The notes beneath the pieces are model-generated. The model saw nothing but the letters and a program-made list of their open reading frames with translations. It had not been told where the DNA came from and ran no database searches. 64,000 bases of DNA from an uncultured Gammaproteobacteria bacterium (GTDB taxonomy: Bacteria > Pseudomonadota > Gammaproteobacteria > Steroidobacterales > UBA11654): assembly GCA_937801655.1 (NCBI GenBank), contig CALMWC010000010.1, forward strand, positions 1-64,000, given 5' to 3'. Position 1 is the stretch's first letter; the number at the start of each line of letters is the position of its first letter. Of the stretch, positions 48,103-57,456 are shown one piece after another. Position numbers and translations under genes: made by a program.

Positions 48103-48973
48103 TGGGATAAATACTTATTGCATCAAATACAGGACCATCCACACATACTCTTTTCATGGCTTCACCTTCAGGCAAATAAACTTTAACAGTACACCCTGCA
48201 CAACCCCCTATAGCACATGCCATAAATTCTTCCAGAGATAGTTTGCAGTCTACCTGATGAGAGCGAGCTAATTTACTAGTGGCTTCCAGCATTGGCTCAG
48301 GACCACACGCATAAATGATGACTTCATCTTTTTCTTCCCTAGTTAGACCACATAACCATTGATCAGCCAATTCTGTAACATAGCCTTGATAGCAGCCTTC
48401 AAAATTAGAAAAGCTCGATAATCGACAAGCGATATCAAGATTCTCCATGGATTGAATAGTGGTATTAATTTCTTTTTTTATACCAGTGATGTTTATGTTT
48501 GACTGAGTTAAGTCAAAAGGAAAAGATAGTTCAGAGCCAAAAAAAGCGATAGGCTGGCAATCTTCATTGCTCTTTTTTAGATATTCCGCTAGAAATAGCA
48601 CCGGCGGTATGCCGACGCCACCACCAATCATAACCGGTTGTTTAATAGGGTCTTCATGGCTGAAGCCATTTCCAATGGGACCCATAAGATTTACATGATC
48701 GCCTTTTTTTAGCTTGCTTAAGGCTTCGAGTCCGGGTCCCAAGGTCTTATACATAAATTCGACAGTGTGGTTACTCGCATTATTTCTCAAATAGGAAAGC
48801 GGTCTTCTCAGTAGATGGTTTTCCCCACAATCGATAAAGGCAAATTCTCCTGGCTTTGCTTTTGATGCTGACTTTGGTGCTTCAACAGTCAGAACAAATT
48901 GTCGATCGGCATACTCTTTTTGTGAAATAACCTTTGCTTTTTCCTCAAAAACAGTTGAAGACTTTTGACTCAT
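48089..48973 (-). CDS. Dihydroorotate dehydrogenase electron-transfer subunit-like (PyrK)
   Basis: A 294-residue ferredoxin-reductase-family protein. FAD binding is by RRPLSYL, NAD binding by MIGGGVGIPPVLFLA and IIYACGPEPMLE, and the C-terminal [2Fe-2S] site has all four cysteines (CAIGGCAGC, then VC in RVCVDGPVF). This is the layout of PyrK, which passes electrons from PyrD type 1B to NAD. It overlaps pyrB by four bases. The longer C-terminus and the absence of pyrD next to it leave the true partner open. Confidence 0.82.
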   Translation of the reverse strand: MSQKSSTVFEEKAKVISQKEYADRQFVLTVEAPKSASKAKPGEFAFIDCGENHLLRRPLSYLRNNASNHTVEFMYKTLGPGLEALSKLKKGDHVNLMGPIGNGFSHEDPIKQPVMIGGGVGIPPVLFLAEYLKKSNEDCQPIAFFGSELSFPFDLTQSNINITGIKKEINTTIQSMENLDIACRLSSFSNFEGCYQGYVTELADQWLCGLTREEKDEVIIYACGPEPMLEATSKLARSHQVDCKLSLEEFMACAIGGCAGCTVKVYLPEGEAMKRVCVDGPVFDAISIYPNESD

Positions 48974-49899
48974 GATGATGCATGCCTTTTCTTGATTAAA
49001 GACAATAGAGCCATTCTCATTGCTATACCATTTGTGACTTGTTCATTAATTACTGAGTGAGGACCATCGGCAACTTCATTAGAAATCTCTATACCTCTGT
49101 TCATTGGTCCTGGGTGCATGACAATAACTTTCTCTTTACAATTTGCTATTTTTTCATGAGTTAGGCCATAGCCTTCAAAATAATGACCAGAATCTATATC
49201 ATTATTCAACTCTTGAATTCTTTCTTTCTGCACTCTAAGTGCAACAACCACATCTGCTTCTTTCAAGCCAATGGATAGGTCATCGGTATGATTCGTATTC
49301 TGGTAATGGCTCATATCTGGTTTAAATTCATTCGGGGAGACCAAGAATATTTGATCGGTCCCCATAATTGATAGACCCTCTACCAGTGACCTAGCAACCC
49401 TTGAGTGTTTGATGTCACCCACTATGGTGACTTTAATGTCCTTAAAATTACTCTTATGTCTTTTAATGGTTAGAAGGTCAAGCAAACCTTGTGTTGGGTG
49501 AGACACTGATGACTCACCTGCATTGATTAAGTGTGAATCTTCTCCAATTTTCTCTAAGACGGTTTCTAAAAATCCTTGTTCTTTATGGCGAATGATAAAG
49601 TAAGTAACACCCATTGCCTCAAGTGTTTTGATTGTATCAATGATTGTTTCACCTTTCGTTCTTGAGGAGTGTTCTTCATCAATGTTCAGTACATTACTTC
49701 CTAGTTTTGTCGCAGCTATTTGAAAGGAACTACGAGTTCTTGTACTGGGTTCGAAAAAGATATTAGCAAGATCAATGCCTTGTAATATTTTTTCTGACAT
49801 TGAGACGCTATTATTCTTCGATAAGAAATATTCTGCTGACTCAAGGAGTTCATCGATTAAGTTTTTATTAAGATCTCTTAAATAAAGCAGATGTTTCAA
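48970..49899 (-). CDS. pyrB: Aspartate carbamoyltransferase catalytic subunit
   Basis: A 309-residue ATCase. FFEPSTRTRSSF binds carbamoyl phosphate near residue 50. HPTQGLLD, VGDIKHSRVARS, HPGPMNRGIEI and the Gln-Lys-Glu stretch VQKERI complete the site. It makes carbamoyl-L-aspartate in pyrimidine synthesis. It starts with TTG 49899: AAGGA lies 8 bases upstream and no in-frame ATG fits. yqgF is 33 bases upstream and PyrK-like overlaps its end. No pyrR or pyrI is seen. Confidence 0.94.
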   Translation of the reverse strand: MKHLLYLRDLNKNLIDELLESAEYFLSKNNSVSMSEKILQGIDLANIFFEPSTRTRSSFQIAATKLGSNVLNIDEEHSSRTKGETIIDTIKTLEAMGVTYFIIRHKEQGFLETVLEKIGEDSHLINAGESSVSHPTQGLLDLLTIKRHKSNFKDIKVTIVGDIKHSRVARSLVEGLSIMGTDQIFLVSPNEFKPDMSHYQNTNHTDDLSIGLKEADVVVALRVQKERIQELNNDIDSGHYFEGYGLTHEKIANCKEKVIVMHPGPMNRGIEISNEVADGPHSVINEQVTNGIAMRMALLSLIKKRHASS

Positions 49900-49932
49900 A
49901 AGTTCTGATCCTTATGTTTTCCAATAATCATA

Positions 49933-50361
49933 TCAATTTGATTGGAGCCATTGTTCCAAAATAATTTTTGCAGCTGTGCTGTCCGCTTGCCCTTTCTTAA
50001 TTCTATTTTTTAAGATTCCAGAGTTTCTCTTTTCTTTCAACTCTTGTTTTGCCATTTGAGTGCTAAAACCCTCATTTATCAATATTGTTGGAATTGTATA
50101 TTTTTTTTCTAAAGCAGATGAGAATATTTTAATTTTTTTGATGAGATTGGTAGTGTTTTCATTCTTTGAATCTGGAAGACCAATAATGGCTTTATTGGGT
50201 TTATAATCTGAAATGATTGTATCCAGTTCATTCCATCTTGGTTGACCATTAATCATTTTTATTGCAGGCATAGGCGTAGCAGTTTTGGTAATGGTTTGTG
50301 CAATGGCTACGCCAATTTTTTTTGTACCAAAGTCAAAGCCTATTAAAACAATTGCATTCAT
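49933..50361 (-). CDS. yqgF: Holliday junction resolvase-like YqgF/RuvX
   Basis: An RNase H-fold nuclease of 142 residues. It has LIGFDFGTKKIGVAIAQ with the first acidic residue, IIGLPDSKN and NEGFSTQMAK, and DSTAAKIILEQWL near the end. It processes the 5' end of pre-16S rRNA. ATG 50361 is preferred; TTG 50370 is in frame. It lies between yqgE and pyrB, the common gammaproteobacterial order. Confidence 0.92.
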   Translation of the reverse strand: MNAIVLIGFDFGTKKIGVAIAQTITKTATPMPAIKMINGQPRWNELDTIISDYKPNKAIIGLPDSKNENTTNLIKKIKIFSSALEKKYTIPTILINEGFSTQMAKQELKEKRNSGILKNRIKKGQADSTAAKIILEQWLQSN

Positions 50362-50388
50362 TTCACTCAATGTTGTTTAAATTTAAGG

Positions 50389-50958
50389 TTAAGCATGACC
50401 AATTTCATCGGACATATTGTTGATATTGATACCAAGCCCTTGAATGGCATAGTCCCATCTATTTTGGTAGGGCGTATTAAATAAAATATCTTCATCTGAG
50501 GCTGCGCAGAGCCAAGAATTAGTTTTTAGCTCTTCCTCCAATTGACCCGGCCCCCAACCTGCATAACCTAGGACTAAAAGAGAGTCTTTGGGCCCATTGC
50601 CAGTTGATATGTCCTCTAAGATATCTTTTGAAGTAGTGATATTGAATTGTTTATTGATGGTTGAGGTGTGCTTGTATTGACCATCATTATGGATAACAAA
50701 GCCTCTTTCCATTCCCATAGGGCCTCCTTGCATTATGGGTATATTGTTAAATTCATCCAAGGTTTGAAGGTCAAGCTCATTAAAAATTTCCTCTATAGTG
50801 CTTTCTGCAGGTTTATTAATAATGAGTCCAAGGGATCCCATTGCATTATTTTCACAGATGAGAGTGACAGTTTTAATAAAATTTGGATCGTTTAAATTCG
50901 GCGAAGCAATCAGTAATTGACCGGTTAAATCATGAATGATCGATTGATTACTTTTCAT
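50389..50958 (-). CDS. yqgE: YqgE/AlgH family protein
   Basis: A 189-residue protein of the UPF0301 family. LTGQLLIASPNLNDPNFIKTV at the N-terminus, GSLGLIINKP, IMQGGPMGMERGFVIH and LVLGYAGWGPGQLEEEL are typical. Known as AlgH in Pseudomonas, where it affects alginate genes. Molecular role unknown. It overlaps the gshB stop by 11 bases and precedes yqgF. Confidence 0.93.
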   Translation of the reverse strand: MKSNQSIIHDLTGQLLIASPNLNDPNFIKTVTLICENNAMGSLGLIINKPAESTIEEIFNELDLQTLDEFNNIPIMQGGPMGMERGFVIHNDGQYKHTSTINKQFNITTSKDILEDISTGNGPKDSLLVLGYAGWGPGQLEEELKTNSWLCAASDEDILFNTPYQNRWDYAIQGLGININNMSDEIGHA

Positions 50959-51895
50959 TCAATATCTTTTCTAATTGATTAAAGAGAATCGCAGAAACAC
51001 TATATTGATGGTATTGATCAATTTCTCTCATGCCAGTAGGACTTGTGATGTTGATTTCTGTTAGAAAATCTCCAATTACATCAATTCCAGCAAATAGAAT
51101 TCCATTTTTCACTAATGTAGGTGCAATGGTATTGCATATTTCCTTATCTCTATCACTTAAGGGCTGTACTTCAGGCTTAGCACCCATAACTAGGTTTCCA
51201 CGATGTTCCACTTCAGAGGGTATTCTTGCAAGAAGAACTTCACAATGTTTTCCATTAATGATATGTATTCTTTTATCACCAGCTGTAATTTCTGGTACAT
51301 AAGTTTGCGCCATAATAGTTTTTGTAAAATCATCAGTTACTGCTTCAAGGATAGATCTGATATTGAGATCATTTTTATCAATAATAAAGATTGATTTACC
51401 TCCCATACCATCGAGGGGCTTAACCACTGTTTTATCTTGTTTTGCAATGAAGTTTCGGATTTCTTTTTCTGCACAACTGATTAAAGTTTTAGGAGTTAAG
51501 TTGGGAAAGAGGCTGATACTAACTTTTTCATTAAAATTTCGTAAAGCATCAGGTCGATTGACCACCAATGATCCACCTTTAGCTGCCAAGTCAAGTATAT
51601 AGGTGGCGTAGATGTATTCAGTATTAAATGGTGGATCTTTTCTCATTAGGATAATATCAAAATAAGACAGTTCTGTTTCATGATCTTCTTGGAATGAAAA
51701 CCATTTATCTGAGCTGTCTTCAACCTGTAATTTTTTCCCTAAGCCGATAGCTTTTCCATTCATTATTTTGAGGTCTTTTTGCTCAAAATAAGTCATTTCA
51801 TAAGATCTAGATTGTGCCTCTAATAGTAGATCCAAAGTGCCATCTTTTTGAGGAATGATCTCATTGATTGGATCCATAATTACTGCTAATTTCAT
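50948..51895 (-). CDS. gshB: Glutathione synthetase
   Basis: A 315-residue ATP-grasp enzyme of usual length. It has MDPINEIIPQKDGTLDLLLEA at the N-terminus, LMRKDPPFNTEYIYATYIL, VNRPDALRNFNEK, KPLDGMGGKSIF and EINITSPTGMREID. It joins glycine to gamma-glutamylcysteine. The place between rsmE and yqgE is the conserved order. Glutathione matters also for the DsbA-like and GST-kappa-type proteins further along. Confidence 0.96.
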   Translation of the reverse strand: MKLAVIMDPINEIIPQKDGTLDLLLEAQSRSYEMTYFEQKDLKIMNGKAIGLGKKLQVEDSSDKWFSFQEDHETELSYFDIILMRKDPPFNTEYIYATYILDLAAKGGSLVVNRPDALRNFNEKVSISLFPNLTPKTLISCAEKEIRNFIAKQDKTVVKPLDGMGGKSIFIIDKNDLNIRSILEAVTDDFTKTIMAQTYVPEITAGDKRIHIINGKHCEVLLARIPSEVEHRGNLVMGAKPEVQPLSDRDKEICNTIAPTLVKNGILFAGIDVIGDFLTEINITSPTGMREIDQYHQYSVSAILFNQLEKILNEK

Positions 51896-51936
51896 ACTGA
51901 TTACTTTTTTCTTATATTAATACTCATCATCTTAAA

Positions 51937-52677
51937 CTAATTGGCTAGATCCCCATATAGATATTGCAAAATACTGATAGCCATAATTGGAGCAGTTTCA
52001 GTTCTTAAGAGTCTAGGACCAGTTTTCACAATATGATAACCAGCTTGATCTGCCATATTTCTTTCAACCTCAGTAAAGCCACCCTCAGGGCCAATAGCTA
52101 TGGTTATATTACTTACTTTTTTTGATCCTAAGTCAGTTGTTCCAGTTGTATCCAGAAAGAGGGCATATTCATTTTTATACAAATGGAGTAATGTTTCATC
52201 CAGTTGAGTTGGCTCTTCTATTAACGGCAAACTCACTCTCCCAGATTGTTCAGCAGCATTAATAATAATATTTTTCCAATGATTCATTTTTTTCTTAGCA
52301 TGTTTACGATCCAATTGAACCACTGTGTTATTGGTTAGGATAGGCACAATTCGATGAACTCCTAATTCAGTTGCTTTCTGAATCGCTAAATCCATTCTTT
52401 GACTCCTCGATACCGATTGCATCAAAGTAATTTTTAGTGGCGACTCTACAATGGGTTTACTTTTTTTAAGTAGCTTAACCACAACAGCCTTTCTTTTTTT
52501 ATCCAGTATTTTTGCATCCCATTCAAACCCACTGCCATCAAAAACTGTCAGTATGTCACCTGGCTTAAATCGTAAAACTTTTGTTAAATGATGAGCGGTA
52601 TCGCCGGACAGGATGATTTCTCCTTCACCTTTTTGAACAGGCTGACAATAAAACCTTTGTTTTCTTTTGCTTCTCAT
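51937..52677 (-). CDS. rsmE: 16S rRNA m3U1498 methyltransferase
   Basis: A 246-residue SPOUT-fold methyltransferase. The N-terminal PUA-like domain begins RKQRFYCQPV. The C-terminal knot has KATELGVHRIVPI, IAIGPEGGFTEVE and LRTETAPIMAISILQY. It methylates U1498 of 16S rRNA with SAM. It starts the leftward run and is divergent from the fatty-acid genes over 91 AT-rich bases. Confidence 0.95.
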   Translation of the reverse strand: MRSKRKQRFYCQPVQKGEGEIILSGDTAHHLTKVLRFKPGDILTVFDGSGFEWDAKILDKKRKAVVVKLLKKSKPIVESPLKITLMQSVSRSQRMDLAIQKATELGVHRIVPILTNNTVVQLDRKHAKKKMNHWKNIIINAAEQSGRVSLPLIEEPTQLDETLLHLYKNEYALFLDTTGTTDLGSKKVSNITIAIGPEGGFTEVERNMADQAGYHIVKTGPRLLRTETAPIMAISILQYLYGDLAN

Positions 52678-52768
52678 AGCACTCTAATATTAATATTGGA
52701 TATATAATATTGATTATTTTATCTTTAGTTTCTATTCTAAACTATGCAACCTCAGGAGTGATAATAAA

Positions 52769-54055
52769 ATGGCTTTGAGTAAAAATATCGTATTTGTAGA
52801 AGGCGCCAGAATCCCTTTTTTAAGATCAGGGACTGGGTATGATGATCTATCTACGTATGAATTAGGTCACCTTGCTATTAAAGGTCTTTTAACTCGATCG
52901 GGTATTAGCCCTTTTGATATTGATGAAGTCATTATGGGAAATGTAGTCTCCAATGTTAAAACACACAATGTAGCTAGAGAATCTGCATTGCTTGCTGGTA
53001 TTCCGGACTCAGTGCCATGTTATACCGTTAGCCAAGCCTGTATTTCTGCCAATCGAGCCATAGCTGATGCTATTGGAAATATATCATCAGGGCAATCAGA
53101 AGTCATAATAGCAGGAGGCGTTGAGAGTGCTTCGGACGCTCCCATTGGGTATAAGAAAAGAATGAGAAAAAAACTCATTAAGGCACAAAAAATAAAATCA
53201 CCACTGCAAGGTCTTCAGTTTTTGCTGTCATTGAGGCCAACTGATTTTTTGCCTGATCCACCTAGTATTTCAGAGTTTTTCACAAAAAGAAGCATGGGAG
53301 ATGATGGAGAAATTATTGCTTCAAAATACGGCGTTACTAGAGAAGAAACAGATGCTTTTGCTGCTCGTTCGCATCAACTGGCATCGAAAGCAAATAAAGA
53401 GGGTGCTTTTGAAGACATTGTTGAGGTTTCACTCCCACCTAAATTTATACCTATTAAAGAAGACAATGGGATTAGAGGGGACACCACAATTGAAGCTATT
53501 GCAAAATTAAAACCAGTTTTTGATAAAAAACATGGCACTTTTACTGCTGCCAACTCTTCTTTTTTAACCGATGGAGCTGCTGCATCCTTGATTATGACTG
53601 AAGAAAAAGCAGATGAACTTAATTTGAAACCCAAATCAAGAATTGTTGATTTCGTATTCACTGGCCAAAGCCTAGACGATGAGTTGCTGCTAGGACCTGC
53701 CTATGCAATTCCCAAGGTATTACAAAAAACTGGACTCAGTTTGGATGAAATTGATTTCTTTGAGCTGCATGAGGCTTTTTCTGGACAGGTATTAGCAGTA
53801 TTAAAAGCTCTAGAGTCAGAAGAATTTGCGAGAAGTAAGCTTGGCTTAAATAAAAGCATAGGGAAGATTCCAATGGAAAAAATTAATACTGAAGGCGGCT
53901 CACTTTCCATTGGCCATCCCTTTGGGGCAACAGGCTCACGCTTACTTACAATGGCCTCTAATAAATTAATCAGAGAGAATGGGAGATATGCTTTAATTGC
54001 CGCTTGTGCTGCAGGTGCTCATGGCCATGCGATGATTATTGAAAAGTATAAATAA
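52769..54055 (+). CDS. fadI: Acetyl-CoA acyltransferase, FadI type
   Basis: A 428-residue thiolase close in length to FadI. SQACISANRA holds the nucleophilic Cys near residue 94. IIAGGVESASDAPIGYKKRM, ELHEAFSGQVLA, GHPFGATGSRL and AACAAGAHGHAM (second Cys) follow. It cleaves 3-ketoacyl-CoA in beta-oxidation as partner of the FadJ-like protein. AGGAGTGA precedes the ATG. The FadJ-like gene begins 6 bases after its stop. The first pair of the fadIJ operon. Confidence 0.92.
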   Translation: MALSKNIVFVEGARIPFLRSGTGYDDLSTYELGHLAIKGLLTRSGISPFDIDEVIMGNVVSNVKTHNVARESALLAGIPDSVPCYTVSQACISANRAIADAIGNISSGQSEVIIAGGVESASDAPIGYKKRMRKKLIKAQKIKSPLQGLQFLLSLRPTDFLPDPPSISEFFTKRSMGDDGEIIASKYGVTREETDAFAARSHQLASKANKEGAFEDIVEVSLPPKFIPIKEDNGIRGDTTIEAIAKLKPVFDKKHGTFTAANSSFLTDGAAASLIMTEEKADELNLKPKSRIVDFVFTGQSLDDELLLGPAYAIPKVLQKTGLSLDEIDFFELHEAFSGQVLAVLKALESEEFARSKLGLNKSIGKIPMEKINTEGGSLSIGHPFGATGSRLLTMASNKLIRENGRYALIAACAAGAHGHAMIIEKYK

Positions 54056-54061
54056 AAAAAT

Positions 54062-56197
54062 ATGAATTCAGATCAAGGTAAAAATGTAACGATAGAAATT
54101 AGAGATAATGTAGCTGTTATTTGGCTTGATAAATTGAATTCAGAGCAAAATGTTATGTCCTTTGATTTACTCAGCGATTTTGAAGATACATTTCTCTCTT
54201 TGGCCAATGATGACTCTATTGAAGGTATGGTATTGATCAGTAAGAAAAAGGATTTTATTGCTGGTTTTGATATTCATTCTTTCAAAGCGGAAAAGAAAGG
54301 AGATTTCATTCCAGTCTTTGAGGAAGGACATCGATTTCTTCAATACTTAGAGGATTTTCCAAAACCAATTGTCTCTGCAGTTCATGGTGTTTGCTATGGG
54401 CTTGGTCTAGAAATTACTTTAGCTTGTCAGGGCAGAATAGCTTCAGACGATAGTCGGACAAAATTTGGTCTACCTGAAGTAAAATTAGGCATTCTACCAG
54501 CAGGAGGAGGGACTCAGAGGCTTCCTAGATTAATTGGTGCAAGTGCTGCGTTGGATATGATGCTCACGGGTAAAAATATCTTTGCAAAAAAAGCCTTAAG
54601 AATGGGCTTGGTGGATGAAGTAGTCAATCAAAGCAAACTCTTAATTGCAGCTTGCTCCATGGTTAAAAAGCTAAAAGATAATCCTTTAAAAAGGAAGCGT
54701 AAGCAAACTTTAATGAACCGATTCTTAGATCATACATCTCTTGGTAATCGTTTGGTTTTTAGTCAAGCAAGAAAGACCGTTCAAAAGATGACTAAAGGAC
54801 ATTATCCAGCACCACTAGCTATTATTGATTGTGTTGAGACAGGATTAAAGAAAGGCATCAAGGTGGGGTATCAGAGAGAATCTGAATTATGTGAAGAATT
54901 GATTATTGGTGACGTGAGTAAAGAATTAATGAACATCTTTTTTACATCCACAGAGAAAAAGAAAAATCCCATTGATTCATCTTTTTCAAGGATTGAGTCC
55001 ATGGGCATCATGGGCGCTGGGTTCATGGGCGCTGGTATTGCAGAGATCTCTATAAAAAATGGATTGGATGTATTGATAACAGATGTAGCAGACAAAAGTA
55101 TCTCACATGCAAGAACAGAAATATGGAAGCGACTCTCGAAAAAAGTAAAAAGAAAAGCCATGACACCCCTAGAGGCCAAAGAGGTTATTCATCGTATGAG
55201 AGGCAATGTTACTCTCAGTGAGTTTTCAAAAGTCGATTTAGTCATAGAAGCTGTTTTTGAAAATATGAATCTAAAAAAAGAGATTATCGCTGACCTTGAA
55301 GACCAAATAAATAGAAATACAATTATTGCATCGAATACATCATCTCTCTCTATTTCGGAAATGGCTGAGTCTGCTAAGAGACCTGAGAATATTATTGGAA
55401 TGCACTATTTTTCTCCTGTGCCACTTATGCCTCTATTAGAGATAATAAGAACTCCATTCACTTCGGAACATGTAGTGGCCGCGAGTTATGATCTTGGTGT
55501 TCGGCAAGGCAAGACTTGTATCATAGTTAAAGACAGTCCTGGGTTTTATGTGAATAGGATTTTAGGGCCTTATATGAATGAAGCACTAAAAATGTTTGAC
55601 GAAGGCGTAGACGCAAAGTCAATAGATAATGCCATAGTGAAAATTGGTTTTCCTATGGGACCACTAGCACTTATGGATCATGTCGGCTTGGATGTTTGTG
55701 CCGATGTTATTAGTGAAGATCGGATTCTAGCAATGGATGAAAAAACAAGGTTGGAAGTCTCTTTTACTGCTAAGAAGATGCATGATGAAGGAGGGTTGCT
55801 TGGTAAAAAAGGCGGTAAAGGTTTTTATCTCTATGATCATAAAACGGGTAAAAAATCGAGTGTTAATTCCTCTGTTGATACTTTGATTGAAAGAGGGAGT
55901 CAAAATAAAATTCCATTGATAGATATTCAGAATCGATTACTTTACTCCTTACTAAATGAAGCAGCATTAACTCTTTCAGAAGGTATTATAAGCAATCCAA
56001 AAGATGGGGATATAGGAGCTATATTTGGTATGGGGTTCCCTCCTTTTGAAGGCGGTCCCTTTAGAATGCTGGATAAAAATCTTGAACTCATTTTATCTCA
56101 GATGGAAAAATTAGTTGATCAGTATGGAGAGAGATTTAAACCAGTTGATTTTTTGAAAGAGCATCAAAAAACGACTAAATATTTTTATAAAAATTAA
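54062..56197 (+). CDS. fadJ: Fatty-acid oxidation multifunctional protein, FadJ type
   Basis: A 711-residue bifunctional enzyme. An N-terminal enoyl-CoA hydratase domain (residues ~1-200) has KKDFIAGFDI, GVCYGLGLEITLACQG and PEVKLGILPAGGGTQRLPRL. A 3-hydroxyacyl-CoA dehydrogenase follows, with GIMGAGFMGAGIAE near residue 318, ASNTSSLSISEMAE, GMHYFSPVPLMPLLEII and DSPGFYVNR. A final helical domain has GFPMGPLALMDHVGLD. It makes 3-ketoacyl-CoA for the thiolase upstream. It is 6 bases after fadI, and the next gene starts 12 bases after it with a strong ribosome site. Confidence 0.93.
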   Translation: MNSDQGKNVTIEIRDNVAVIWLDKLNSEQNVMSFDLLSDFEDTFLSLANDDSIEGMVLISKKKDFIAGFDIHSFKAEKKGDFIPVFEEGHRFLQYLEDFPKPIVSAVHGVCYGLGLEITLACQGRIASDDSRTKFGLPEVKLGILPAGGGTQRLPRLIGASAALDMMLTGKNIFAKKALRMGLVDEVVNQSKLLIAACSMVKKLKDNPLKRKRKQTLMNRFLDHTSLGNRLVFSQARKTVQKMTKGHYPAPLAIIDCVETGLKKGIKVGYQRESELCEELIIGDVSKELMNIFFTSTEKKKNPIDSSFSRIESMGIMGAGFMGAGIAEISIKNGLDVLITDVADKSISHARTEIWKRLSKKVKRKAMTPLEAKEVIHRMRGNVTLSEFSKVDLVIEAVFENMNLKKEIIADLEDQINRNTIIASNTSSLSISEMAESAKRPENIIGMHYFSPVPLMPLLEIIRTPFTSEHVVAASYDLGVRQGKTCIIVKDSPGFYVNRILGPYMNEALKMFDEGVDAKSIDNAIVKIGFPMGPLALMDHVGLDVCADVISEDRILAMDEKTRLEVSFTAKKMHDEGGLLGKKGGKGFYLYDHKTGKKSSVNSSVDTLIERGSQNKIPLIDIQNRLLYSLLNEAALTLSEGIISNPKDGDIGAIFGMGFPPFEGGPFRMLDKNLELILSQMEKLVDQYGERFKPVDFLKEHQKTTKYFYKN

Positions 56198-56209
56198 AGG
56201 AGTTTATTG

Positions 56210-56941
56210 ATGGAGCATCAGAATATCTTCGGACGGATTGCCTATACATCAAAAAAAGAAGAATTGATGAATCAGCCTAGAGGGCATGAAACATTTCATA
56301 TAACCAAGCATAATGATGGTAATGTCACTTTGAGAGCTCATTGTGAAATTGAAGAGCCAAAGCCATCAGTAATGCGAGATGTCATTCTAGCTCAAGACAA
56401 GAATAATAAACCAACAGATTGTTTCATTCGATTGACAGTTGGGGATGAATTCATGGGTTCGGGTTGGTTTCGTTTCGATTTAGATGAAACGGGTGATGGG
56501 ATTATAGAGTGTGAGTCTTTTGGGCCGTCGATAGATCGCGTCTCCCAAAAAGAAAAAACAAACGGATCTTTTCATGCATTTGGAACACACCCAATAGTGG
56601 GAGACGGCTTTAACTGTAAATCAATAGATATCAGTAAAGGACCAGTGATTGAAACCATGAGATGCTTTATGCCATCTCTCGATCATAGAGGTGCCACACC
56701 ACCGTTAATATCAGAGTTAACCATAGATTGTCAGTATCATGGTATGGAGGAGGTAACAGTTCAAGCAGGGGTATTCAATTGCCATCACTTTAGTTATATT
56801 GATGATGTGGGATTCAATGAAGGTGTTAAGCATCCACCTTATGATATATGGCTTACTGAAGATGACTTTATTATTGTACAGGCTTCAGTAACTGGTTATA
56901 TGCAGACTTGGTATGAATTGGTTGAATTAAGGTATGACTAA
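56210..56941 (+). CDS. Unrecognised lipocalin-like protein in the fad operon
   Basis: A 243-residue protein I cannot place in a named family. It has no signal peptide or membrane span. It has alternating strands, for example GNVTLRAHCEI, GSGWFRFDLDETGDGIIECESFGPS, HGMEEVTVQAGVFNCHHFSYI and DFIIVQASVTGYMQTWYELVEL, which suggest a beta barrel or a ligand-binding fold. AAGGAG lies 7 bases before ATG 56210 (TTG 56207 is less likely). It is co-transcribed with fadI and fadJ, so a role in handling fatty acids or their CoA esters is likely, but unproven. Confidence 0.75.
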   Translation: MEHQNIFGRIAYTSKKEELMNQPRGHETFHITKHNDGNVTLRAHCEIEEPKPSVMRDVILAQDKNNKPTDCFIRLTVGDEFMGSGWFRFDLDETGDGIIECESFGPSIDRVSQKEKTNGSFHAFGTHPIVGDGFNCKSIDISKGPVIETMRCFMPSLDHRGATPPLISELTIDCQYHGMEEVTVQAGVFNCHHFSYIDDVGFNEGVKHPPYDIWLTEDDFIIVQASVTGYMQTWYELVELRYD

Positions 56942-56946
56942 AAAAT

Positions 56947-57450
56947 TTATAGTTGGATATTAATCAATTCTTTTTCAATTAATTCAATATCATCTTTATT
57001 GGCTTGATAGCGTATACCAAAACCCCCAGCTTCTTTCCATTGAATAATATTGTCTGGACGGTCATCGATTAAAATATTTTTTGTTCCTTGATATTGAGCA
57101 AAAGGAGATTTCTCTCTAACAATAAAAATTTCTTCTGGTAAGGGAGATAAATTTTTTTGAATCCATATTTTTTTTTGAATGATTGTATTTTCTTCATCAT
57201 TTCTTAATGGGGATGAAAGTATTGAATAGGATCCAGAAAAACCAAGAGCTAATTGTATAATCTGATCACAGGAAGGAGTCTTAGGTATATTTGCAAAAAA
57301 ATCACTTCCTATTATTCGATCCAATTCTTCTGCCAACTCCTCTTCAGTAAGTTCTTTCCAGTGATTAACGCCTGCCCAATCAGCAAAGGCTCTGAAAAAA
57401 TCTGCTAGGACACCATCCATGTCCAAAAAAACAATGGCTCGATTGTGCAT
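56947..57450 (-). CDS. HAD family 5'(3')-deoxyribonucleotidase-like protein
   Basis: A 167-residue HAD hydrolase. FLDMDGVLADFFRAFADWAG holds motif I (two Asp) and SILSSPLRND corresponds to motif II. IREKSPFAQYQGTKNILIDDRPDNI carries motif III and the metal-binding Asp pair. The NT5C-type nucleotidases have this layout. It may recycle deoxynucleotides. It follows the SDR gene after 6 bases at the end of the leftward run. Confidence 0.78.
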   Translation of the reverse strand: MHNRAIVFLDMDGVLADFFRAFADWAGVNHWKELTEEELAEELDRIIGSDFFANIPKTPSCDQIIQLALGFSGSYSILSSPLRNDEENTIIQKKIWIQKNLSPLPEEIFIVREKSPFAQYQGTKNILIDDRPDNIIQWKEAGGFGIRYQANKDDIELIEKELINIQL

Positions 57451-57456
57451 AGAATT

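Noticed and set aside
52678-52768. AT-rich partial palindromes between rsmE and fadI as a fatty-acid regulator site
   Set aside because: Repeats of AATATT are expected in such AT-rich DNA and do not match a known FadR-type operator.
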